Source: an uncultured Anaerolineaceae bacterium (GTDB lineage Bacteria; Chloroflexota; Anaerolineae; Anaerolineales; Anaerolineaceae). From it: DNA of 9,756 nucleotides. The stretch lies in NCBI GenBank assembly GCA_937890875.1, contig CALAEB010000618.1, positions 1 through 9,756 on the forward strand, read 5' to 3'. Shown piece after piece: positions 1-4,737 of the stretch. Each line of letters starts with the position of its first letter. Positions within the stretch are counted from its first letter, which is position 1. Both the position numbers and the translations under genes were made by a program. A model generated the notes under the pieces. That model was not told the origin of the DNA. It ran no database searches and saw only the letters and a program-made list of their open reading frames with translations.

Positions 1-237
1 GCCCTGAGATTTTTTGCCCCGGAGCATGATGTCGCTCAGCCACTTTGGAATTGCTGCGTCCTGATCGGCCGGACCGGAAGAAGCTCCGGCTTCCGGCGGG
101 TTTTCATCCCGGTTGTTCGCGTTGTATTCCGGCAGGATATCGTCCGGCAGCTGGTTGAAAGCCACTTTGCAAACCCGGCAGAATTCAGCATCCGCGCTGT
201 TGGTGCTTCCGCAGAAAGGACAAATGATCTCTTTCAT
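1..237 (-). CDS. zinc-ribbon protein, partial (C-terminus beyond left edge)
   Basis: The first 79 residues of a protein that continues past the left edge of the window. Two CxxC knuckles at residues 6-9 (CPFC) and 20-23 (CRVC) form a compact N-terminal zinc ribbon of the kind that binds one structural zinc ion. A Pro/Glu/Asn/Asp-rich, probably flexible linker follows, then a short 'PKWLSDIM' stretch that may start another segment. There is no signal peptide in the visible part. The ATG overlaps the stop codon of the preceding membrane-protein gene in an ATGA arrangement, and an AAGGG-type ribosome binding site lies about 5 bases upstream, so translational coupling is likely. In such operons the ribbon may be the cytoplasmic partner of the membrane protein, but that is inference. 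The ribbon call is strong; the rest of the protein cannot be seen. Confidence 0.85.
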   Translation of the reverse strand, partial: MKEIICPFCGSTNSADAEFCRVCKVAFNQLPDDILPEYNANNRDENPPEAGASSGPADQDAAIPKWLSDIMLRGKKSQG

Positions 238-872
238 TTTTCCCTTTCATGATATGGATGTTCTCCGAGGAACAGAAGCCGGATTCCGGTTACCAGCGCG
301 CCAAACGCGATTCCGATCAGCAGTCCGTAAACCCCGCCCAGCGGCAGTGTTTCAACCAAATGCAGTATGGAGGTGAGCACGGAATTTTCGGGCAGGAAAA
401 GGAAAAGACCGCTGTAGATAAGCAGAAAAATGATGAAGCTCAGAACAAAAGCCGCCTTCATTTTCCCGCGGCGGAATTTTGCCAGCCGGTACAGGCCGCT
501 GATCATCGCAACGCAGATCAATCCGGCTAAAGCGGATTCCACCGCGCTTTGAACATTGAAAACCGCTTCCTGAAAATCCGCATCTTCAAAAGGTTTGGAG
601 ATTCCATAAATCAGGACGGCAATAAAAACTGCGAAAGTGATGAAATTGTTGAGGAAACTTTGCGAGCGGTCCCCCAGATTCCGGATTTTCCCGAAAATAA
701 AGTTGATAATCGCGAGAAAAATCAGGACGCCAAACAATAATCCGGCCCATGAAAGAACAAACTGCCGGAATTGGAGGATGGACGCATTGTCCGAATATCC
801 TGAAAGCAGGACCAGGATTCCGATGAACGCGGCAAAGATTCCGCTCCAAATTGTTTTGCTCTTGTTGTTCAT
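234..872 (-). CDS. six-helix integral membrane protein of unknown function
   Basis: A 212-residue hydrophobic protein that I do not recognise as a named family. Six likely membrane helices can be read at about residues 10-27, 38-61, 75-92, 108-130, 138-160 and 176-201. Short polar loops separate them, including a basic loop KFRRGK near 132-137 and an acidic loop (PFEDADF) near 94-100. The C-terminus is short and charged (EHPYHEREK), so both ends are probably cytoplasmic. The start is well supported: GAGGAAG lies 5 bases before the ATG and overlaps the stop of the upstream gene, leaving a 9-base gap. The downstream zinc-ribbon gene overlaps its stop codon by four bases. The three genes therefore look like one transcript whose products act together at the membrane. 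No catalytic motif is evident, so no biochemical role is assigned. Confidence 0.85.
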   Translation of the reverse strand: MNNKSKTIWSGIFAAFIGILVLLSGYSDNASILQFRQFVLSWAGLLFGVLIFLAIINFIFGKIRNLGDRSQSFLNNFITFAVFIAVLIYGISKPFEDADFQEAVFNVQSAVESALAGLICVAMISGLYRLAKFRRGKMKAAFVLSFIIFLLIYSGLFLFLPENSVLTSILHLVETLPLGGVYGLLIGIAFGALVTGIRLLFLGEHPYHEREK

Positions 873-881
873 TTTGCTTCC

Positions 882-1628
882 TCAGGCGAGAATGGCAAAT
901 ATACTTCCGGCCAGGATGGCGACAATCATCCCGATTCTGAGCAAATCCATAACAAGCAGACCGTTATCGGTTCCGGGGTTTGTCTTAACCGCCTGCGGTA
1001 TCTCAAAAACTTCCTCCCCGATAAAAGATTCGTCGGCTGTGACGTAAGCGACAGCCTGCCCGGCCAGGTTGTCCCCGGCCGCGATAATCCCTTCCGAACT
1101 GTCAAAGGCCAAATCCTGCAGAGCGATTTCCGGTCCGAATGTCCCCATATTGAGATGCACCGCACAGGCTTCTCCTGCCAGAAGTGCGATAACCCCGGAT
1201 TGATGAGACAACGGAGAATATCCCGCGTAGATGGACGCATTCGGATCAAATTCGTTTTCCAACCCGCTTTGCCGCATGCCGTTCTGTATGGCATCCTGAT
1301 TGAAAAAGGTGAGCGCTCCCTGATTATTCGTTATGAAAAGCGGCTCATCCGCTGATGCGAGCTGCGCGGAAATGGCGCGGACAGTCCGCAGCGCGGCCAG
1401 CGTGCCGCCGCTGATTGCGCCGCTTTCATCCGGGTTGGAGACGTCGCAATGAACGGCGGTCCCCTCTTCAAGGCTGTTGGCGATCAGGTGCCGGAGCGTT
1501 TCAGTTTTCTGCTTTGTCGCGTGTTGGTTTTTGAGCAGGAATTTATTTTTCCCCAACAGGCAGATCATGTAGAGGAATAAAACGGTGATGATGAGGACTA
1601 GCCCGACCAATGATGAACTCAATTCCAT
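882..1628 (-). CDS. DUF6754-like membrane-anchored protein
   Basis: A 248-residue protein with a hydrophobic helix at each end (about residues 7-25 and 225-247) and a soluble Ala/Gly-rich domain of about 190 residues between them. The middle contains EGTAVHCDV, ISGGTLAALRTV, an aligned 'YAGYSPLSHQSGVIALLAGE' segment and TADESFIGEEVFEI. I associate this pattern with DUF6754, an uncharacterised domain common in Chloroflexota; the identification is from memory. No signal peptidase site is obvious, so both helices are probably retained as anchors. The ATG at 1628 sits only two bases after GGGAGG. A TTG two codons downstream (1622) would have a better 8-base spacing and may be the real start. This is the first gene of a three-gene operon with the six-helix protein and the zinc-ribbon protein. 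Function is unknown. Confidence 0.8.
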   Translation of the reverse strand: MELSSSLVGLVLIITVLFLYMICLLGKNKFLLKNQHATKQKTETLRHLIANSLEEGTAVHCDVSNPDESGAISGGTLAALRTVRAISAQLASADEPLFITNNQGALTFFNQDAIQNGMRQSGLENEFDPNASIYAGYSPLSHQSGVIALLAGEACAVHLNMGTFGPEIALQDLAFDSSEGIIAAGDNLAGQAVAYVTADESFIGEEVFEIPQAVKTNPGTDNGLLVMDLLRIGMIVAILAGSIFAILA

Positions 1629-1677
1629 TGCCTCCCGTCCACAGCAAATTTGAACCCTTCCGTTTGTGACACTTAAT

Positions 1678-1686
1678 AGTATAGCA
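1678..1686 (-). promoter_or_regulatory. extended -10 promoter of the minus-strand operon
   Basis: On the minus strand TGCTATACT reads as an extended -10 element (TG-n-TATACT) about 50 bases before the DUF6754-like gene. No good -35 is found 17 bases upstream, which fits an extended -10 promoter. A TTGACT lies too close (9-base spacing) to act with it. Confidence 0.5.
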
Positions 1687-1845
1687 TAACCGAGTCAATA
1701 GTGCGATTTGAGGCGCAGTGTTTCGAAATATAGGAAGAATAATAAATTTCCTCTCTTTATTTGAAAAGCCTGGCAAAATTTCAAACTCCCGGTCGCAGCA
1801 GGGATTTGAAATTTGATCCCACCGGTAACTTTTTTGTGCGGGTGC

Positions 1846-1865
1846 TCCCGGCTGTGAAGCCGGGG
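1846..1865. repeat. GC-rich hairpin
   Basis: CCCGGCT (1847-1853) pairs with AGCCGGG (1858-1864) across a four-base GTGA loop, with an extra T·G wobble outside. It is nested inside the longer-range TGATCCC/GGGATCA pairing, so the whole 1814-1869 segment could fold as one structure. No T-run follows on the plus strand; on the minus strand an AAAAAA run comes later. It is not a clear terminator. Confidence 0.55.
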
Positions 1866-1926
1866 ATCACTATAGTACAAAAATCTGCTCTTGCTGTCTT
1901 CTCTGGAGGCCGGCTCCATACTTCGG

Positions 1927-1942
1927 GCCGCCGGCCGGCGGC
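1927..1942. repeat. 16-bp perfect GC palindrome
   Basis: GCCGCCGGCCGGCGGC is its own reverse complement over all 16 bases and lies about 80 bases upstream of the -35 of the riboswitch promoter. Uninterrupted GC palindromes may be dimeric protein-binding sites or debris of a mobile element. The sequence does not show which. Confidence 0.6.
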
Positions 1943-2023
1943 AAATCGGATGACGCCTGTCCCTGTTTCTATGGTGCATTTGTTTTTTTGTTCCAAAGGC
2001 AAGATATTGCTTTGAGAAAACTG

Positions 2024-2053
2024 TTGACAATTAGTTCCCGATAATTGTATACT
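2024..2053 (+). promoter_or_regulatory. strong sigma70-type promoter for the riboswitch operon
   Basis: A perfect -35 TTGACA (2024-2029) and a -10 TATACT (2048-2053) are separated by 18 bases. Transcription should start near 2060, leaving about 30 bases of leader before the riboswitch. This is among the best promoter matches in the window, which fits an operon whose control lies after initiation. Confidence 0.8.
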
Positions 2054-2092
2054 AAATGTGTAATTTATATATGACAAACAAGTAAATAGAAA

Positions 2093-2178
2093 TCGGCAAA
2101 ACCGACCGAAAGGCGGCGGCGCAAAGCTGAAGGGTCTAAATGTTACCGAGTTGTAGCATATGATAGCCAGTTGCAACT
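2093..2178 (+). promoter_or_regulatory. GEMM-I (c-di-GMP class I) riboswitch aptamer
   Basis: The region matches the GEMM-I consensus in order. GGCAAAACC (2095-2103) is followed by a short stem with a GAAA tetraloop (2108-2111), and then by the joining segment CGCAAAGC (2120-2127). The tetraloop-receptor side is GGGTCTAAA (2132-2140). A 7-bp apical helix follows (2140-2146 with 2153-2159, one G·T pair), then GATAGCC (2162-2168) and the closing strand TTGC (2171-2174), which pairs with GCAA near 2096-2099. Aligned by eye to the Vibrio Vc2 RNA, the ligand-contacting G20 corresponds to G2095, A47 to A2123 and C92 to C2174. A G rather than an A at position 20 favours c-di-GMP over cGAMP. It lies just after a strong promoter and just before a terminator, as expected for transcription control. 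Whether the ligand turns the operon on or off cannot be read directly: the closing strand does not overlap the terminator stem. Confidence 0.92.
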
Positions 2179-2184
2179 AATAGC

Positions 2185-2219
2185 GCAGATACTTCGGTGG
2201 TATCTGTTTTTTTGTTTTT
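2185..2219 (+). terminator. riboswitch-associated intrinsic terminator
   Basis: CAGATAC (2186-2192) pairs with GTATCTG (2200-2206), extended by G·T wobbles on both sides, across a short TCGGT loop. A run of seven T, one G and five more T follows (2207-2219). It starts seven bases after the aptamer and lies 113 bases before the first gene, so it is the expression platform and not the end of a transcription unit. Confidence 0.9.
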
Positions 2220-2254
2220 ACTGCGTGACGGTCATCTGCGGTTATGCGTTTTTT

Positions 2255-2264
2255 AAAGGAGGTG
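2255..2264 (+). promoter_or_regulatory. consensus Shine-Dalgarno without a suitable start codon
   Basis: AAAGGAGGTG is an extended anti-Shine-Dalgarno match lying between the riboswitch terminator and the first gene, but no ATG, GTG or TTG follows at normal spacing. A small, very basic 38-codon frame (ATG 2244 to stop 2360) runs across it and into the next gene, without a good ribosome site of its own. It may be a ribosome standby site or a relic of an earlier gene start. Confidence 0.4.
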
Positions 2265-2332
2265 CCCAGGGTTTATTTAGTTTCTCGTACACTCATCAAA
2301 AAAATTATCAGAAAGCGAAAGAGGAAAAAATT

Positions 2333-2845
2333 ATGCCTACCCATAGAATTGGAGAAGTGAAAATCGTTAATCAATCGTCATTAAACCTGGCGAGTGTTTC
2401 AGTCATCCATAAGTACAGTGACAATTACAAAAATCAGCTCGACTGGACGAATGTACCGGCAGGAGGTTCCACGGATACGAAAAATGTGGACTACCATACC
2501 GGTTTTTTGACAACCGGCACAGATTGGTGGTTAATCACGTTTTGTGATACGCAGGGAAAACTATATGTCAGCGATCCGACAAACTTTACAGGATTGATTG
2601 ATTTTATCACCGGAGGAATCAAAACGATTGCGGAATTGCTCGATAACGTCGACCAGAGAGCGGCTGTCGCGGCTAAAGTTGCAAGCCTTTTTATGAATGA
2701 CGAAAAAGTAAGCGGATTCAAAGAACATATGCTGAGAAGCGAAGATGAGGAAAGACCGACGGAGATCATCATAAAAAATCAGGGTGACATCACTTTGGAT
2801 TCCAAATCTGGAAAATCGAATACCGTCTATCGAACAGCAAATTAA
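2333..2845 (+). CDS. PUD-like ('up-regulated in daf-2' domain) protein under riboswitch control
   Basis: A 170-residue soluble protein with no signal peptide or membrane helix. Residues about 8-90 carry the motifs VKIVNQSS, SVIHKYSDNYKN, DYHTGFLTTGTDWW and YVSDPTNF. I associate this pattern with the 'up-regulated in long-lived daf-2' (PUD1/PUD2) domain, a beta-sandwich described as similar to the aegerolysin fold. This is recalled and not searched. Residues about 95-140 look helical (IKTIAELLDNVDQRAAVAAK), with an acidic RSEDEERP segment, and the tail is polar. The ATG at 2333 is chosen because GAGGA lies 7 bases upstream; the open frame reaches back through the riboswitch terminator, which cannot be coding. 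It is the first gene of the riboswitch-controlled unit, 151 bases before the DUF6765-like gene. Aegerolysin-fold proteins often bind lipids, so a membrane-binding role is possible but unproven. Confidence 0.8.
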   Translation: MPTHRIGEVKIVNQSSLNLASVSVIHKYSDNYKNQLDWTNVPAGGSTDTKNVDYHTGFLTTGTDWWLITFCDTQGKLYVSDPTNFTGLIDFITGGIKTIAELLDNVDQRAAVAAKVASLFMNDEKVSGFKEHMLRSEDEERPTEIIIKNQGDITLDSKSGKSNTVYRTAN

Positions 2846-2853
2846 ACAGAGAT

Positions 2854-2880
2854 TTGAAATATAGATATTTGCTATTTCAA
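2854..2880 (+). repeat. AT-rich intercistronic hairpin
   Basis: TTGAAATA (2854-2861) pairs with TATTTCAA (2873-2880) across an 11-base loop, nine bases after the stop codon of the PUD-like gene. No T-run follows, so it is more likely an mRNA stability or processing element than a terminator. Confidence 0.45.
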
Positions 2881-2900
2881 TCGAATAAAACCGAAAGCTT

Positions 2901-2934
2901 GCAGTTCCGTTGTTTTCCAAAACGGCGGAACTGC
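2901..2934 (+). repeat. 16-bp intercistronic hairpin
   Basis: Bases 2901-2916 pair with 2919-2934 along their whole length, with two adjacent G·T wobbles; the innermost T/A pairs probably open to form the loop. There is no T-run on the plus strand, so it may attenuate or process the mRNA before the DUF6765-like gene. On the minus strand a looser T-rich stretch follows, so a weak reverse terminator is possible. Confidence 0.6.
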
Positions 2935-2996
2935 TGGATATCTTGTTTAAATCTCGGATTGCTGCAAATTAAAGGGGAAATTGCTAAAGGTATATT

Positions 2997-4118
2997 ATGA
3001 ATATTGATTTTCATTATTACGGGACGTATTTGGCCGCGAGAGAAGCCGGGTTTACGAAAGAGGAAGCCGGCGTCATTGCATATGCGGCGCAGTTGGTGGA
3101 TGATTGTACAATACACACTTTTTCCAAAAAAGTGGAATTCGAACAGATAGAAACCTCCCGTGATTTGAACGATATTATCGCGGATGCCTTAAACATAACC
3201 GAAGCCTACACGGAAGAGGATGTCAGAAAAGCAAAAGAAATTTGGTCCTATTTTCATTTTCTGCCGGGAAATCAAAATGATAGGGTCGGCTACCACGGGA
3301 AAACCAAGAGTTCCATATTTGAGCTGGCTTCCTGGACTTTCAGCCCGGATAAATTCCGTATGATGTGCCTCCCGGAAAGCAACCTTTGTCAGGAAATGAT
3401 TGCGGATACCATGGCGGCAAACCATGAGAGCCCCTGGTTCCTCCACCTGATCGGGATCCGTATGCATGTTTTGGCTGACACATGGGCGCATGTGAATTTT
3501 GCCGGTATTCCGGAATGGTCTATTAACGATGTCCGGCAGTCGCAGGGAATTGATGAATATGACAGCGGCCGCTGGTACCGGGCGGAGGCGGACGCCTTAA
3601 AGCCTGATTCGCCGTCCAATCATACGTATCACATTGCGAATGCTACCTCGGCAAGGTATGTGAGCCCGGTGTATCTGGGGCATGGACAGATTGGACAAAT
3701 GCCCGATCTGGGATATATCCGGTTCCGCTATGTCCCTGTATGGCGGGAAAAACTGGATGAAGGCCAGCGGAAAATTGAAAGGGATAACCAGCAAAATTTT
3801 CTGAAAGCGTTTGCTCAAATGGTTTGTGCCTTGAAGTCGATTCACGATGGCGATGCTTATCCTCAATATGCTGATGAGAATTTGATCGGTTCGGATTTGC
3901 GGAATGAAATAAAAAATGTTTTAAGCGTGCGGAAATTAGACCAATCGGACGAATGGAAGACGCTGATACACCACAGATTGGATGAAATGCCTGCAGAATA
4001 TCGCCCCCAGCTTTGGAAAGAAGTTTGTGAGAACAGTGCGGATAAAAATGCCACTGATTACAGCTATTTTTGCCGGGGAGCAAAGTATCACAAAGAATTT
4101 TTGAAGGCGAAATTCTGA
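2997..4118 (+). CDS. DUF6765-like protein, putative metal-dependent hydrolase
   Basis: A 373-residue protein without a signal peptide. It opens with MNIDFHYYGTYLAAREAGF and continues with IAYAAQLVDDC (residues 27-37). I recognise this start as typical of the uncharacterised DUF6765 family, from memory. A central segment has H150, H157, D161 and H165 in the spacing H-x6-H-x3-D-x3-H, within RMHVLADTWAHVNFAG, and a later GHGQIGQMPDLG gives H229 and D237. With D4, H6, D35 and D36, these could build a multinuclear metal site like that of helical zinc enzymes such as phospholipase C or S1/P1 nucleases; this is inference from residue pattern. The ATG is supported by AAAGG six bases upstream. It is the second gene of the riboswitch unit. 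Residues 245-373 are helical and charged, with no recognised motif. Substrate unknown. Confidence 0.85.
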   Translation: MNIDFHYYGTYLAAREAGFTKEEAGVIAYAAQLVDDCTIHTFSKKVEFEQIETSRDLNDIIADALNITEAYTEEDVRKAKEIWSYFHFLPGNQNDRVGYHGKTKSSIFELASWTFSPDKFRMMCLPESNLCQEMIADTMAANHESPWFLHLIGIRMHVLADTWAHVNFAGIPEWSINDVRQSQGIDEYDSGRWYRAEADALKPDSPSNHTYHIANATSARYVSPVYLGHGQIGQMPDLGYIRFRYVPVWREKLDEGQRKIERDNQQNFLKAFAQMVCALKSIHDGDAYPQYADENLIGSDLRNEIKNVLSVRKLDQSDEWKTLIHHRLDEMPAEYRPQLWKEVCENSADKNATDYSYFCRGAKYHKEFLKAKF

Positions 4119-4164
4119 TATAAGTTTTTTCCCAGTAAGAATTCGAAGTCTGAAAAGGGTATTC

Positions 4165-4209
4165 CGGGGTTCTTCTGTTTTTCGCTCCAAGAAAAACAGA
4201 AGAACCCCG
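4165..4209. terminator. 19-bp perfect inverted repeat, probable terminator
   Basis: Bases 4165-4183 and 4191-4209 are perfect reverse complements around a seven-base loop, 46 bases after the DUF6765-like gene. The stem begins CGGGG and carries an internal TTTTT tract near the loop. No T-run follows on either side, so it is not canonical, but its place between a finished operon and the convergent tRNA unit suits a bidirectional terminator. Confidence 0.6.
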
Positions 4210-4390
4210 ATCATTACTTGTCAGGCACAGGAAGGATCTCTTTCTTTCGCATCATTGTTGCCATGTAACCGGTCTTTTGTTCCCAAGGCTGCAGGAAATT
4301 TGGCCTCCTGCGGCAAAAGGACAAATTTGCTCTCATTCCTAAAGCGGTTAACCTTCCGCTCGCATCCTGGCGATCTCCTCGGACCCGGAT
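4210..4390. other. gene-less spacer downstream of the tRNA terminator
   Basis: Together with 4119-4164 this belongs to a 325-base stretch without a protein gene. Open frames on the minus strand run straight through the tRNA and are not credible. The only structure seen is a modest GCAGGA/TCCTGC hairpin (4291-4296/4306-4311). No function is apparent. Confidence 0.4.
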
Positions 4391-4414
4391 AAAAAAATCC
4401 TCCGGAACGGAGGA
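4391..4414 (-). terminator. intrinsic terminator of the tRNA-Leu transcript
   Basis: On the minus strand TCCTCCG and CGGAGGA form a perfect seven-base-pair stem with a TTC loop, followed directly by seven T (4397-4391). It lies 30 bases past the tRNA 3' end and shows that the tRNA is a monocistronic unit. Confidence 0.9.
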
Positions 4415-4443
4415 GCGCTTGAGCGAGTATGTTATAATTTTTG

Positions 4444-4524
4444 TGCCGAAGGTGGGAATCGAACCCACATACCAAAGGTACACGATTTTGAGTCGTGCGC
4501 GTCTGCCAGTTCCGCCACTTCGGC
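4444..4524 (-). tRNA. tRNA-Leu (anticodon CAA)
   Basis: The minus strand folds as a complete class II tRNA. The acceptor is GCCGAAG paired with CTTCGGC, plus discriminator A. The D-arm contains TGGCAGAC. The anticodon stem CACGA/TCGTG carries the loop CTCAAAA with anticodon CAA, which reads UUG. The variable arm is TACC-TTT-GGTA, and the T-arm GTGGG-TTCGATT-CCCAC. Discriminator A and the extra arm are normal for leucine tRNAs. The 3' CCA is not encoded; the DNA reads ACAA there, so CCA must be added by nucleotidyltransferase. The gene has its own promoter and terminator. Confidence 0.97.
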
Positions 4525-4537
4525 TCTAAGCTTATTT

Positions 4538-4566
4538 ATTCTAATCACAAACCCCCAAAGGGTCAA
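4538..4566 (-). promoter_or_regulatory. promoter of tRNA-Leu
   Basis: On the minus strand TTGACC (4566-4561) and TAGAAT (4543-4538) are separated by exactly 17 bases and end 13 bases before the tRNA 5' end. The short leader is typical of a stable RNA promoter. Confidence 0.85.
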
Positions 4567-4737
4567 GGAGAAGCAATTTAAAATAGGAATTCAAAATTAG
4601 CAAAATCCTTCCGGTTTATACTTCGGGTTGCTGGGTTCAAAACGGGCATTCTGCATTTGGGAATAAACTTAAAGCGGGGGATGGAATTTTCTGTTTGATT
4701 GTTCCTGTTTCAAATTGCTGGCTAAGGAGAGAATTTC

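Larger units (their letters stand above)
1700..2023. other. gene-less structured spacer between divergent promoters
   Basis: About 320 bases separate the two outward-facing promoters. Reading frames here have biased, out-of-frame-looking composition, lack ribosome binding sites and resemble no family I know. Instead there are several inverted repeats: TTTGAAA/TTTCAAA (1760-1766/1779-1785), GGGAT/ATCCC (1801-1805/1816-1820), TGATCCC/GGGATCA (1814-1820/1863-1869) enclosing a GC-rich hairpin, and a 16-bp perfect palindrome. This could be a decayed element, a regulator-binding region or a small RNA. Nothing decides between these. Confidence 0.4.

Noticed and set aside
1786..1815. tRNA 3'-end-like sequence on the minus strand (TTCAAATCCC followed by a possible acceptor strand), as an integration scar
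   Set aside because: The 5' half of the T-arm does not pair correctly and there is no second copy in the window, so an attachment site cannot be supported.
1695..2176. Long overlapping frames on the minus strand and one on the plus strand (1761-2015)
   Set aside because: They cross the promoter, inverted repeats and riboswitch, have no ribosome sites, and have unnatural Pro/Arg/Ser-rich composition.
2171..2332. N-terminal extension of the PUD-like protein from a TTG at 2171
   Set aside because: It would translate the end of the riboswitch aptamer and the terminator; the ATG at 2333 has a proper ribosome site and begins just before the conserved domain.
4214..4483. Two minus-strand frames of 84-89 codons
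   Set aside because: They run through the tRNA-Leu gene and its terminator and have no supporting signals.
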